Assembly (NCBI GenBank): GCA_947503835.1
Contig: CANNFM010000008.1
Location: 1-64,000, forward strand
Direction of reading: 5' to 3'
Origin: an uncultured Aquimarina sp.
GTDB taxonomy: Bacteria > Bacteroidota > Bacteroidia > Flavobacteriales > Flavobacteriaceae
Length of the DNA stretch: 64,000 nt
Position 1 is the first letter of the stretch. Every line of letters starts with the position of its first letter. This document shows positions 24,220 through 33,178 of this stretch, one piece after another. A program made the translations under genes and the position numbers. The notes under the pieces are model-generated. The model had not been told where the DNA came from, ran no database searches, and saw only the letters and a list, made by a program, of their open reading frames with translations.

Positions 24220-24714
24220 ATGAAAAGAATACTACTAAGTGCCTCTCTTCTGTTTCTCTTTGGATGTATGGCTTGTAGCGGTCAGAACAAGTCAAACTCA
24301 GAAACAGAAAAGCAAGATTTACCTGTTAAAAAAAACACGAATGATATGAACAGTTTTATTTCCCTTTTTGAGATTCCAGCAACGGATATTACACGAGCAA
24401 TCGATTTTTATCAAGCAATTCTAGGCATAAACATTGATAAAATGGAAATGCCAGGAATGGAAATGGGGATATTCCCTTACGAAGAACAAATCGTTACAGG
24501 AGTAATAATGAAAGGGGAAGGATACAACCCTTCAGCTGACGGAATAACAATATATCTAAATGGCGGAGATAATCTTCAAACCATTCTTGACAAAGTTGAA
24601 GAAAATGGTGGAAAAATTATTGTTCCAAAAACAGCTCACGCAGATGAAAGTGGGTTTTTTGCTTTGTTTCTAGACACCGAAGGAAATAAACTTGGTCTAA
24701 ATTCCCCTAACTAA
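24220..24714 (+). CDS. Lipoprotein-type VOC (glyoxalase/bleomycin-resistance fold) protein
   Basis: A 164-residue protein. Unusually for a VOC protein it has a lipoprotein-like signal (LFLFGCMAC, Cys16 or Cys19), followed by a 25-residue linker. A single VOC domain then runs from about 43 to 160 (EIPATDITRAIDFYQAILG, then EEQIVTGVIM, ending FFALFLDTEGNKLGL). Metal-site His are poorly conserved, so enzyme activity is uncertain. It ends 15 bp before site P and is likely under the upstream AraC regulator. Confidence 0.8.
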   Translation: MKRILLSASLLFLFGCMACSGQNKSNSETEKQDLPVKKNTNDMNSFISLFEIPATDITRAIDFYQAILGINIDKMEMPGMEMGIFPYEEQIVTGVIMKGEGYNPSADGITIYLNGGDNLQTILDKVEENGGKIIVPKTAHADESGFFALFLDTEGNKLGLNSPN

Positions 24715-24729
24715 ATTGAGGAAAAACGA

Positions 24730-24867
24730 ACGCACAACAATGTATAAAAGCAATAACGGTTTGGGTATTAACGCGAACCGTTTTTTGTGTTTAATTAAGT
24801 ATATTGTAACCGCAAAGCAAGTGCGTTTTATCCGCTACTGCTCTTGTACTAAGCGTTAGCAACAATT
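24730..24867 (+). repeat. attC-like site P
   Basis: Left core ACGCACAAC (24730-24738), 7 of 9 complementary to the right end of site O. Then AATGTATAAAAGC. Right arm CTCTTGTACTAAGC, then GTTAGCAACAATT (24855-24867). An internal hairpin AACGGTTTGGGTATTAACGCGAACCGTT is visible. Confidence 0.66.
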
Positions 24868-24870
24868 GGA

Positions 24871-25434
24871 ATGATACACCCCCTACGACAACATATTGAA
24901 GAGATAATTAACCTTACAGATGAAGAATTCGATTTTGTTTTAAGTCATTTCGAACAAATTAAAAAACGTAAGCATCAATATATTGTTCAGGAAGGCGAGT
25001 ATGTTAATAAAGAATATTGGATAATTAAAGGCTGTTTAAAAAGCTATTTCATTGATGATAACGGAAAAGAACACATTCTCCAATTTGGAATGGAAAATTG
25101 GTGGATTACAGATTACGAATCTTTTGTAAAACAAGTTAAGTCTAAAACCTCTATTGATTGTATAGAAGATAGTGAATTGTTATATATCACATTTGAAAAC
25201 CGAGAAAAACTAACCGCCAAAATGCATAAAATGGAGCGTTTTTGGGCAAAAAAAAGTAAAATTGGTCGAATTGCACTTCAAAATAGGGTTTTATCATTAT
25301 TAAAAAACTCAGTCAAGGAGCAATATGAAATGCTTCTCGAACAGTATCCAAAACTCTTTCAGCGTGTTCCGAAAAAAATGATTGCTGCATATTTAGGCGT
25401 TTCTAGAGAAACACTTAGTCGGTTAAATTCCTAG
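24871..25434 (+). CDS. Crp/Fnr-family regulator
   Basis: A 187-residue protein of the Flavobacteriia Crp-like type. Residues 15-115 are a cyclic-nucleotide-binding-like barrel (QYIVQEGEYVNKEYWIIKGCLK) but lack the PRxA phosphate pocket, so cAMP binding is doubtful. The C-terminal winged helix-turn-helix is short (RVPKKMIAAYLGVSRETLSRLNS). It starts 4 bp after the core of site P. A palindrome 40 bp beyond its stop lies before a DoxX gene and is a likely binding site. Confidence 0.85.
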   Translation: MIHPLRQHIEEIINLTDEEFDFVLSHFEQIKKRKHQYIVQEGEYVNKEYWIIKGCLKSYFIDDNGKEHILQFGMENWWITDYESFVKQVKSKTSIDCIEDSELLYITFENREKLTAKMHKMERFWAKKSKIGRIALQNRVLSLLKNSVKEQYEMLLEQYPKLFQRVPKKMIAAYLGVSRETLSRLNS

Positions 25435-25474
25435 TTACTATTACTTTTTCAATAGTAAATATCCTAATAAAATT

Positions 25475-25507
25475 GATCTACATCACATGAATATTGTGAT
25501 ATAGATC
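25475..25507. promoter_or_regulatory. 33-bp operator palindrome
   Basis: GATCTACATCACA and TGTGATATAGATC match 12 of 13 bases around a 7-base spacer. The TCACA/TGTGA halves resemble Crp-family half sites. It lies between the Crp-like gene and the DoxX gene, about 65 bp before the DoxX start. Confidence 0.6.
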
Positions 25508-25571
25508 CTGTTGAACGAACCTTCAATCCATGAACTTTGCATCATAAATAATTTAAACTAAAAATTAAAAT

Positions 25572-25988
25572 ATGAATGCACTAAAAAAAGAACAACATAA
25601 TACTATAGGATTGTTATTGCTTAGATGTACAATTGGAATATTAATCCTATTCCATGGTATAGCCAACATGAGTTCTAATTATATTTTTATCAAGGGTGTA
25701 CTCGAAGGATACCAAATTCCAGGTTTTCTGGCATATGGAGTTTTTATTGGAGAAATAATTGCACCTATGCTTGTTGTAATTGGCTATAGAGTTAGACTAA
25801 ATAGTTTGATTATAGCTTTTAACTTTTTGATCGCAATTTTACTTGCACACAGTTCTGATATTTTCTCTCTTAACCAATTTGGTGGCTGGGGAATAGAACT
25901 ACAAGCCCTTTATTTATTTGGATCAATGACCATATTCTTTTTAGGAGCAGGAAGGTATGCTGTATCAACAAACTCAAAATGGGATTGA
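25572..25988 (+). CDS. DoxX-family membrane protein
   Basis: A 138-residue inner-membrane protein with four hydrophobic helices. LLLRCTIGILILFHGIANM at the start, GFLAYGVFIGEIIAPMLVVIG and GAGRYAVS at the end are typical of DoxX/SURF4-type proteins, some of which take part in quinone or redox stress. Preceded by the palindrome at 25475, so control by the Crp-like protein is likely. Its stop is directly followed by AGTTAATAATGTATAA, a decayed left end of an array palindrome. Confidence 0.85.
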   Translation: MNALKKEQHNTIGLLLLRCTIGILILFHGIANMSSNYIFIKGVLEGYQIPGFLAYGVFIGEIIAPMLVVIGYRVRLNSLIIAFNFLIAILLAHSSDIFSLNQFGGWGIELQALYLFGSMTIFFLGAGRYAVSTNSKWD

Positions 25989-26010
25989 GTTAATAATGTA
26001 TAAATATAGA
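25983..26010 (+). repeat. Decayed left end of an attC-like site
   Basis: ATTGAGTTAATAATGTATAA resembles the left end GCTAACAATGTATAAG of sites G and N with core drift. No right half follows. It marks the last trace of the cassette pattern. Confidence 0.35.
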
Positions 26011-26014
26011 AATC

Positions 26015-26201
26015 ATGCCATACATAAATATTAAAATCACTGATAAACAAGTGACACAAGAGCAAAAAAGTCAATTAATTAAAGGTGCCACACAGTTGGT
26101 TGTTGAGGTACTTAACAAAAACCACTCATGTGGTTATCGAAGAAATACCAATCGAAAATTGGGGAGTTAATGGAAAACAATATTTAGGACCCAAAAAATA
26201 A
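26015..26201 (+). pseudogene. Frameshifted 4-oxalocrotonate tautomerase-like gene
   Basis: ATG 26015 starts PYINIKITDKQVTQEQKSQL, a clear tautomerase start with catalytic Pro2, running to VEVLNKN. The frame then shifts by one near 26121, and the other frame carries THVVIEEIPIENWGVNG and KQYLGPKK to a TAA at 26199-26201. Both halves are standard for the family, so the gene was complete before a small indel. As written the product stops early in a foreign frame (RKLGS). Confidence 0.8.
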
Positions 26202-26206
26202 AGAAA

Positions 26207-26248
26207 ATGAAAGACAAAACAGTAATTATTACGGGTTTGTATCTATAA
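26207..26248 (+). pseudogene. Truncated start of a short-chain dehydrogenase gene
   Basis: MKDKTVIITG is the usual first strand and the first Gly of the NAD(P)-binding motif of short-chain dehydrogenases. After ten matching codons the frame ends at TAA 26246-26248 in unrelated sequence. This marks a break point between accessory and core DNA. Confidence 0.6.
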
Positions 26249-26270
26249 AATACAAAAGTTGTAATACCTA

Positions 26271-26340
26271 ATTGTATCACAGACTTCACAGGTGGTTACT
26301 TCGACAGGCTCAGCAACCAACCTGTGAAGTCTGTAACAAT
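26271..26340. repeat. REP-like hairpin element
   Basis: ACAGACTTCACAGGT (26279-26293) pairs perfectly with ACCTGTGAAGTCTGT (26320-26334). A shorter inner pair GGTT/AACC encloses ACTTCGACAGGCTCAGC. Outer ATTGT/ACAAT extend it. It sits exactly between the cassette region and the core genes. Confidence 0.6.
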
Positions 26341-26353
26341 ACGTGTCTATATT

Positions 26354-27133
26354 TTATTTTCCAGGAAAATTAGCTTTACGCTTTTCTAAAAACGCAGTGG
26401 TTCCTTCTTTAAAATCCTCGGTGCCAAAACAATTACCAAACTGCTCGATTTCTACTTTAAATCCATTTACTCCATCCTCATATGCTGCATTTATCGATGT
26501 AATCGCCGCACCAATTGCCACAGAAGAGTTTCTCATGATTTTGCTTGCAAGTTTTTCTGCCAGAGGTAATAATTCTTCTTGGGTTGTTACATGATTTGCG
26601 AGCCCATACTGTAATGCCTGTTGTGCATCGATCATTCCTGCGGTCATAATCATTTCCATGGCTCTACCCTTCCCTACTAATTGAGGTAAACGTTGTGTAC
26701 CGCCATATCCCGGGATGACACCCAAAGATACTTCTGGCAATCCCATTTTGGCATTATCACTTGCTATTCTAAAATGAGCAGCCATCACCAATTCTAATCC
26801 ACCACCAAGAGCAAATCCATTAACAGCAGCAATAACCGGTGTAGATAGATTGGCCACAAAGTCAAAAAGCAATTCTTGTCCCTTGGCAGCAAGTTTTCCT
26901 CCTTCGGTTACCGAAAAATCAGCAAACTCACTAATATCAGCCCCTGCAACAAAGGCTTTTTCTCCACTACCTGTAATAATAATTACTTTGGTATCTGCAT
27001 CAAGATCTGCCACTCTAAATGCGGCATGTAGTTCTTGAATTGTTTCTTTATTTAACGCATTTAATTTAGACGGGCGATTAATGGTAATCGTAGTCACTGC
27101 GTTGTTTTGAGATGTAATGATGTTTGTGTACAT
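26354..27133 (-). CDS. Enoyl-CoA hydratase/isomerase family protein
   Basis: A 259-residue crotonase-fold enzyme of normal length. AFVAGADISEF near 60-70 forms the oxyanion hole, and GGGLELVMAAHFRIAS plus the second catalytic loop LPEVSLGVIPGYGGTQRL (two acids in the active site) are intact, so it is a real hydratase that adds water to trans-2-enoyl-CoA in fatty-acid or butyryl-CoA degradation. Downstream of the histidine kinase gene on the same strand with a 50-bp gap. Confidence 0.92.
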   Translation of the reverse strand: MYTNIITSQNNAVTTITINRPSKLNALNKETIQELHAAFRVADLDADTKVIIITGSGEKAFVAGADISEFADFSVTEGGKLAAKGQELLFDFVANLSTPVIAAVNGFALGGGLELVMAAHFRIASDNAKMGLPEVSLGVIPGYGGTQRLPQLVGKGRAMEMIMTAGMIDAQQALQYGLANHVTTQEELLPLAEKLASKIMRNSSVAIGAAITSINAAYEDGVNGFKVEIEQFGNCFGTEDFKEGTTAFLEKRKANFPGK

Positions 27134-27183
27134 TAAAAAACATTTTTTATTTCCGCGTAGACGGAAATCTAATTATTTAGATA

Positions 27184-28650
27184 TTATTGTAGTTGTTCTT
27201 TAGGAAATTTAACTTTAAAAACTGTTCCTTTTCCTTCCTGCGAGGTAAAGGTAATACTTCCATTATAGGTTTCTACAATATTTTTTACCATTCCTAATCC
27301 AAGGCCCATTCCGCTGGTTTTGGTTGTAAACTTAGGTTCGAAAATTTTCTTCATATTTTCTTCATCTATCCCTACTCCATTATCAGCAACTGTGATTACG
27401 ACTTCGCCATTTTCTGAAAACACATCTACGATTATTTTGGGTATTCGGCTTTCTGGGATGGCTTGTATTCCATTCTTCACTAAATTGGTGACCACACGAA
27501 TGAGCTGTGTTCGATCAAATTTGGCAATAATTTGTTCTTTTTCTGAAGGAAAAATAATGTAATCTTCATTAAAAATATCCAATGCGAGTCCTACAATCTT
27601 TACCACATCTAATGTTTCACTTTTTTGTGCAGGCATTTGTGCAAAATTCGAAAATGCTGAAGCAATAGAACTCATAGTATCAATCTGCTGAATTAATGTA
27701 TCACTATATTCCTGGACTTTTTGCTGAATATTAGGATCCTTGGGATCAAACTTACGCTGAAAACTTTGTACCGTTAATCGCATTGGCGTTAATGGGTTTT
27801 TAATCTCATGCGCTACCTGTTTTGCCATCTCTCTCCAAGCCGCTTCTCTTTCGCTTTTTGCCAACATTACTGCACTTTCTTCTAACTCATCGATCATACT
27901 ATTATATGCATTAACCAGGGTATAAATCTCTTCGCTTGCATCACCAATGGCAATACGCTTATTTCGTTTATCTAATCTAGTTTGATCAATAGTATCTGAG
28001 ATCGTTTTTAAGGATCGAGTGATATATTTAGATAAGAAATAGGCCAAAATAATAGCTAACAATAACATCAAAAGGTATACTTGCCCTAAACGTTGAAGAA
28101 ACACCAACAATTCTCTAGTGATTAAATTATCATCTTCTAAATACGGAAGATTTAAAATCCCTAAAGGTTTTGATCGAATATCGGTAATATAGGTATACGA
28201 AGTCAAGAATTTTTCTCCATTCTTTTCGGATTTTACCAAATATTTCTTGTCATAAATAGATGCCAGAGTGTCAAGAATAATTGGATTAAGTTTAGTATCA
28301 GTAGTGTCTTTAGTAAAAACACCTTCGGACTTAATCAAAAGCTTGCCAGAAAGGCCATATATATTAATGGGTAGAGAATGTTCTTCAGAAATCTGATAGA
28401 TTCGTTGTCGCTCTCTAAAGATTAAAGTAAGATTTTCTTCATTTACAGGATATGTAGTACTTTTTAATGCATTATTTATAGCGATCTGGATTCGATCTTC
28501 TTTTCTTTCTAATCGCTCCTTATGATATTCTTCTTTATCTTCTTTATATTGATAAATGGTGACTGCAGCAATTAATATCGACGCTAATAAAACCAATAAA
28601 GTCATAGAGATAAAAATCCGTGTACGAAGAGAAAGTTTTAGTAGCTGCAT
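27184..28650 (-). CDS. NtrY-like sensor histidine kinase
   Basis: A 488-residue membrane kinase. Start ATG 28650 ([13 protein letters not shown]) is preferred, because an upstream in-frame ATG adds a Cys-rich stretch out of keeping with the family. Two membrane helices (about 12-32 and 180-200) bracket a periplasmic sensor; a HAMP region follows. The kinase core shows [17 protein letters not shown] (phospho-His), [30 protein letters not shown] and GLGLGMVK. No partner response regulator is adjacent. Confidence 0.9.
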   Translation of the reverse strand: MQLLKLSLRTRIFISMTLLVLLASILIAAVTIYQYKEDKEEYHKERLERKEDRIQIAINNALKSTTYPVNEENLTLIFRERQRIYQISEEHSLPINIYGLSGKLLIKSEGVFTKDTTDTKLNPIILDTLASIYDKKYLVKSEKNGEKFLTSYTYITDIRSKPLGILNLPYLEDDNLITRELLVFLQRLGQVYLLMLLLAIILAYFLSKYITRSLKTISDTIDQTRLDKRNKRIAIGDASEEIYTLVNAYNSMIDELEESAVMLAKSEREAAWREMAKQVAHEIKNPLTPMRLTVQSFQRKFDPKDPNIQQKVQEYSDTLIQQIDTMSSIASAFSNFAQMPAQKSETLDVVKIVGLALDIFNEDYIIFPSEKEQIIAKFDRTQLIRVVTNLVKNGIQAIPESRIPKIIVDVFSENGEVVITVADNGVGIDEENMKKIFEPKFTTKTSGMGLGLGMVKNIVETYNGSITFTSQEGKGTVFKVKFPKEQLQ

Positions 28651-28752
28651 AGTATATTTTGAAGCATAAATATAACAAATATCACACCAAAATAGTGGTA
28701 AAAACAAATCTTCAGCGGTCTTGAATTCCTTAAATTTAACTAGTTTTACCTT

Positions 28753-30444
28753 ATGGATAATTCTATACTACTTTCTGTACAAGATCTTTGTGTTTCTTTT
28801 TTCTCAGAAAAAACTGAAAATCAAATACTCTATGATATCTCTTTTGATATTCATAAAAACGAGATTCTTGGTGTGGTAGGAGAATCAGGGAGTGGTAAAT
28901 CGGTAGCTTCATTGGCAATTTTAGGGTTACTTCCTCATAAAATTTCGAAAATTACTAAAGGTGATATTCGTTATAATGGGAAGTCTTTGTTAGACATTAC
29001 AGAAAAAGAGTATAGAGTCTTACGCGGAAATGAGATTGCCATGATATTTCAGGAACCCATGAGCTCCTTAAATCCTTCTACTAAATGTGGAAAGCAAGTA
29101 TTAGAAATTCTTCTTCAACATACCACCTTATCTAAAACTGAAGCTAAAACTGAAGTCCTTGCACTATTTAATAAGGTAAAGCTACCAGATCCTGATAGAG
29201 CATATCGATCCTATCCTCATCAATTAAGCGGTGGGCAAAAACAGCGGATTATGATTGCCATGGCCATTGCCTGTAAGCCTAAACTTCTTATTGCCGATGA
29301 ACCCACAACTGCACTAGATGTTACTGTGCAAAAAGAAATCATACATGTGCTTAAAAGTTTACAGCAAGAATATAAGATGAGCGTCTTATTTATTTCTCAT
29401 GATCTATCATTGGTTTCAGAGATTGCTGATCATGTTTTGGTGATGTATCAGGGAAAAATGGTAGAATATGGGACAGCCAACGCCATATTTCACCATCCAG
29501 AAAAGCAATATACTAAAGCGCTTATTAGTGCAAGACCTACCACAGATGTTAGATTCAAAAAACTACCTACTATAGCTGATTTTATAGATAATAAAGATCA
29601 CCATAAAGAGATTGTTACCAAAGAACAACGACAGGCGCACCATAGTAGTCTATATAATGGTCCTGCACTATTAGAAGTTAAAAATGTAGAGAAGACTTAT
29701 TTTTCTAAAGTTGGTCTTTTTGGTAAAAGAGAATTTAAAGCTGTAGATGATGTAAGTTTTAAATTATATGAAGGAGAAACATTAGGTCTGGTAGGAGAAT
29801 CGGGCTGCGGGAAATCAACATTAGGAAATACAATTCTACAACTTGATAAAGCCACCAAGGGTCAAATTTTATATAAAGGCCAGGATTTAAACACCTTATC
29901 TTCTTCAGAAATACGAAATCTTCGAAAAGAAATCCAACTCATCTTTCAGGATCCATTTGCATCACTCAATCCAAGGTTAACGGTTGGTAAGGCAATACTA
30001 GAGCCCATGCAAGTACATAAACTACATAATAATGATACTGAAAGAAAGAAAGAGGTGATCCGATTAATGAAACGAGTGGGGCTTGATGAAACGTATTTTA
30101 ATCGATATCCTCATGAATTTAGTGGAGGCCAAAGACAGCGAATCGGTATTGCAAGAACAATAGCCTTGCAACCTAAGCTTATTATATGTGATGAATCGGT
30201 AAGTGCATTGGATATATCTGTACAAGCGCAAGTATTGAATTTGCTTAATGAACTCAAAGATAGTTTTGGTTTTACATATATCTTCATATCGCATGACCTC
30301 GCCGTGGTAAAATATATGTCTGATCAGCTACTTGTAATGAACCAGGGGAAAATTGAAGAACGAGGAGATGCCGATCAGGTATATCAACATCCAGAAAAAG
30401 AATATACCAAGAAACTTATACAATCTATTCCTAGAGGGAAATAG
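28753..30444 (+). CDS. Peptide/nickel-type ABC transporter double ATPase
   Basis: A 563-residue cytosolic ATPase with two nucleotide-binding domains. Domain 1 has GESGSGKS (about 43), LSGGQKQRI and LLIADEPTTALD. Domain 2 has GESGCGKST (about 340), FSGGQRQRI and IICDESVSALD. The fused DppD-DppF arrangement is typical of YejF-like proteins that power uptake of di- or oligopeptides. Permease and binding protein are not adjacent. Divergent from the kinase gene. Confidence 0.92.
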   Translation: MDNSILLSVQDLCVSFFSEKTENQILYDISFDIHKNEILGVVGESGSGKSVASLAILGLLPHKISKITKGDIRYNGKSLLDITEKEYRVLRGNEIAMIFQEPMSSLNPSTKCGKQVLEILLQHTTLSKTEAKTEVLALFNKVKLPDPDRAYRSYPHQLSGGQKQRIMIAMAIACKPKLLIADEPTTALDVTVQKEIIHVLKSLQQEYKMSVLFISHDLSLVSEIADHVLVMYQGKMVEYGTANAIFHHPEKQYTKALISARPTTDVRFKKLPTIADFIDNKDHHKEIVTKEQRQAHHSSLYNGPALLEVKNVEKTYFSKVGLFGKREFKAVDDVSFKLYEGETLGLVGESGCGKSTLGNTILQLDKATKGQILYKGQDLNTLSSSEIRNLRKEIQLIFQDPFASLNPRLTVGKAILEPMQVHKLHNNDTERKKEVIRLMKRVGLDETYFNRYPHEFSGGQRQRIGIARTIALQPKLIICDESVSALDISVQAQVLNLLNELKDSFGFTYIFISHDLAVVKYMSDQLLVMNQGKIEERGDADQVYQHPEKEYTKKLIQSIPRGK

Positions 30445-30473
30445 TTTTCAAAAGGAAATCTTGACATTATGTA

Positions 30474-30512
30474 TAAAAAAAACCTGTTAAGCTACATAGA
30501 CTAACAGGTTTC
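30474..30512 (+). terminator. Probable terminator of the ABC gene
   Basis: AACCTGTTA (30481-30489) pairs with TAACAGGTT (30502-30510), 9 bp, preceded by an A-run and followed by a short T stretch. The T tract is weak. Confidence 0.55.
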
Positions 30513-31007
30513 ATTCATCGCGACTTGGGGGTTGCGATTGATTAACAACAAAAAATCACATCAACAAAAATACTTTTTTCGCTAAATACATACAGTTAGA
30601 AATCAACTCCATTGTTGGTTTAACTGATCTCTGTAGACGATTCATACGCTTTTTCATAATAGGGACAATAAGTGTGGGTTAATAATTTATTTTTAAAACC
30701 TTCAAAAAACAATCATATAGGGTTATTGTTTTTATTAGGATTGCTAATATGCAAAATATTTTCAATACCGACGTTTAAATACGTAATAAATCGACAAAAT
30801 ACTCAAAATTTTAACATTTATATCCGAGAAACTCGTTTTTAGGGGTTAAAGTAAAGGTTTAAGACAATAGAAAACACTTTGAAAGTGTAGTATTTTTCTT
30901 TCAAAACGGAATTTATTGAGCTTGTTTAAAGTTAACGCAATTTTTTCGAAAATAGTATTCGTTACACTTAAAATATTATTCGTTAACTTATAGATAGAAT
31001 TAGTCGC
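30513..31007. other. Intergenic region between convergent genes
   Basis: About 495 bp, AT-rich, between the ABC gene and the 3' end of the CoA-transferase operon. No open frame, RNA gene or strong hairpin was recognised after 30512. Confidence 0.4.
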
Positions 31008-31667
31008 CTAGTCATCTAGTTTCATTTCAGGAATATTTCCTTCTATAATCAGGTTTCCTGCTGTTGCATTCTTAATATCCTCAACAGATACTCCCGGAGC
31101 TCTTTCTAAAAGTTTAAACCCATGGTCTGTTATTTCCAGTAATGCCAAATTAGTAACCACTCTTTTTACACAATGTACTCCCGTTAGTGGTAATGAACAC
31201 TTTTTAAGCAACTTAGAAGCACCGGCCTTATTGGTATGCATCATCGCCACAATAATATTTTCTGCACTTGCTACAAGATCCATAGCTCCGCCCATTCCTT
31301 TCACCATTTTTCCTGGAATTTTCCAGTTGGCGATATCTCCATTTTCTGAAACTTCCATCGCCCCTAAAACAGTAAGGTCTACATGCTGCCCTCTTATCAT
31401 ATTAAAACTTGTTGCCGAATCAAAAAAGGAAGCACCAGGCATCGTGGTTATGGTTTGTTTTCCTGCATTAATGATATCGGGGTCCTCTTCTCCTTCGAAA
31501 GGAAATGGCCCCATACCCAAAACACCATTTTCGCTCTGAAACTCCACCTCTATACCCTTAGGAATATAATTAGCAACCAAGGTGGGTATCCCAATCCCAA
31601 GATTAACAAAATATCCGTCTTTTAACTCTTTAGCAATTCGTCTAGCTATTCCGTTTTTGTCTAACAT
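31008..31667 (-). CDS. scoB: 3-oxoacid CoA-transferase, subunit B
   Basis: A 219-residue enzyme subunit of normal length. The catalytic glutamate lies in FQSENGVLGMGP near 50-60 (ExG motif). GGAMDLVASAENIIVAMMHT and GVHCVKRVVTNLALLEI are standard. With subunit A it moves CoA from succinyl-CoA to acetoacetate or a related acid in ketone-body and branched-chain breakdown. It is separated from subunit A by a peroxiredoxin gene on the same strand. Confidence 0.93.
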   Translation of the reverse strand: MLDKNGIARRIAKELKDGYFVNLGIGIPTLVANYIPKGIEVEFQSENGVLGMGPFPFEGEEDPDIINAGKQTITTMPGASFFDSATSFNMIRGQHVDLTVLGAMEVSENGDIANWKIPGKMVKGMGGAMDLVASAENIIVAMMHTNKAGASKLLKKCSLPLTGVHCVKRVVTNLALLEITDHGFKLLERAPGVSVEDIKNATAGNLIIEGNIPEMKLDD

Positions 31668-31690
31668 AAAAAATCTATAAATAATTAACC

Positions 31691-32332
31691 TTAATTTAAA
31701 TTGGGTTGTGGAGTCATTCTTAAATAGGGTTTGATTTCCTTATGACCTTTGGGAAACAATCCAGAAATTTCTTCATTTGTAACCGACGGCACGATAACAC
31801 AATCTTCTCCTTGATTCCAATTAGCAGGGGTTGCTACTTTATGATATGCCGTTAATTGAAGTGAATCTATAACCCGTAATATCTCATCAAAATTTCTTCC
31901 TGTAGAGGCCGGATACGTAATGGTAAGTTTAATTTTTTTATCTGGTCCAATAATAAAAACTGATCGCACCGTTAGCTGGCTATCTGCATTTGGGTGAATC
32001 ATATCATACAATTCTGAAACTTTTCTATCCTCGTCTGCTATGATAGGAAAATTAACTGTGGTGTTTTGTGTTTCATTGATATCTTTAACCCAACCATGAT
32101 GAGATTCTAAGCCATCTACACTTAATGCAGCCACTTTTACCTTTCGTTTATTAAACTCATCGGTATACTTTGCTACTGTTCCTAATTCTGTTGTACAAAC
32201 CGGTGTATAATCTGCCGGGTGCGAAAATAACACTCCCCAACTATCTCCTAACCAGTTATGAAAATCAATTTCTCCTTCGGTGGTTTGCGCTTTGAAGTCT
32301 GGTGCTTCATCTCCTAATCGTAATGCTGCCAT
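31691..32332 (-). CDS. 1-Cys peroxiredoxin (Prx6 type)
   Basis: A 213-residue antioxidant enzyme. PADYTPVCTTELG near 40-52 holds the peroxidatic Cys and the PxxxT/SxxC motif. The C-terminal arm (CVIVPSVTNEEISGLFP, LRMTPQP) marks the Prx6 group. It reduces peroxides in the cytosol. It lies between the two CoA-transferase genes (gaps of 23 and 43 bp), so it is probably transcribed with them. Confidence 0.93.
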   Translation of the reverse strand: MAALRLGDEAPDFKAQTTEGEIDFHNWLGDSWGVLFSHPADYTPVCTTELGTVAKYTDEFNKRKVKVAALSVDGLESHHGWVKDINETQNTTVNFPIIADEDRKVSELYDMIHPNADSQLTVRSVFIIGPDKKIKLTITYPASTGRNFDEILRVIDSLQLTAYHKVATPANWNQGEDCVIVPSVTNEEISGLFPKGHKEIKPYLRMTPQPNLN

Positions 32333-32375
32333 GATTTGTGTGTGTTTTTATATTTTTAAGATATTTTTTTCAAAA

Positions 32376-33077
32376 TTACTCTCGTTTACGCACAGTGCGT
32401 TGCTCGATCCTTTTTTCGTAACGCTCTCCCTGAAAAATTCGTTGTACAAATATCCCTGGTATATGAATATGATCAGGATCTAAAGTTCCTGCAGGAACAA
32501 GTTCTTCTACTTCGGCCACAGTGATTTTTGCAGCTCCGCTCATGCATGGATTAAAATTTCTTGCAGTACCTTTAAAAATTAGGTTTCCGGCCTCATCCCC
32601 TTTCCATGCCTTTACAAAAGCAAAATCAGCATTAAATGCATGTTCTAACACATACATTTTGCCATTAAACTCCCTGGTTTCTTTTCCTTCAGCAACTTCA
32701 GTCCCAAAGCCTGCAGGAGTATAAAATGCCGGAAATCCACCTTGAGCAGCTTTACATCTTTCGGCTAATGTACCTTGTGGTATTAACTCAACATCTAGTT
32801 CTCCGCTAAGCATTTGACGTTCAAATTCATCATTCTCTCCTACATACGAAGAAACCATTTTTTTTATTTGTTTTTGTTGAAGTAATAGCCCTAATCCGAA
32901 GTCATCAACTCCGGCATTATTGGATATACAGGTAAGTCCATGTATATTCAGTTTTACGAGTTCTGCAATTGCATTTTCGGGAATACCACATAGGCCAAAG
33001 CCTCCTAGCATTAGGGTCATATTGTCTTTTACCCCTTCTAAAGCCTCGGCAACATTGGATACCGTTTTACGAATCAT
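32376..33077 (-). CDS. scoA: 3-oxoacid CoA-transferase, subunit A
   Basis: A 233-residue subunit. [16 protein letters not shown] near 25-40 and [20 protein letters not shown] are diagnostic, as is [18 protein letters not shown]. It pairs with subunit B two genes downstream. It is the first gene of the three-gene unit. Confidence 0.93.
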   Translation of the reverse strand: MIRKTVSNVAEALEGVKDNMTLMLGGFGLCGIPENAIAELVKLNIHGLTCISNNAGVDDFGLGLLLQQKQIKKMVSSYVGENDEFERQMLSGELDVELIPQGTLAERCKAAQGGFPAFYTPAGFGTEVAEGKETREFNGKMYVLEHAFNADFAFVKAWKGDEAGNLIFKGTARNFNPCMSGAAKITVAEVEELVPAGTLDPDHIHIPGIFVQRIFQGERYEKRIEQRTVRKRE

Positions 33078-33178
33078 AATATTCTAATTTTTAGCAGACT
33101 AAAAGTACTAAAAAAATAGTATTAGATCGATTGAAACGTAATAGTTTTATGATTAATTTATTGGACAAAAAAGTGTGA

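Larger units (their letters stand above)
1..26248. mobile_element. Integron-like gene cassette array without visible integrase
   Basis: All clear cassette genes read on the + strand and are separated by related imperfect palindromes that begin after ..AAC and end at GTT... The first bases of a cassette and the last bases before the next palindrome are inverted copies: 294-302 with 995-1003, 10936-10944 with 11419-11427, 11584-11593 with 12621-12630, 12748-12757 with 13714-13723, 20722-20730 with 21920-21928, and 22157-22171 with 22664-22678 (14 of 15). Integron cassettes show this because both ends pair in the excised circle. Clusters of attC sites lacking an integrase are known as CALINs, so the closest named category is a CALIN. 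No tyrosine recombinase is encoded here. The array enters from beyond the left edge and decays near 26.2 kb. The - strand block at about 2.5-10.2 kb breaks the pattern. Confidence 0.72.

Noticed and set aside
30064..30294. Short antisense frame inside the ABC ATPase gene
   Set aside because: Covers the conserved second ATPase motifs on the other strand; no independent evidence.
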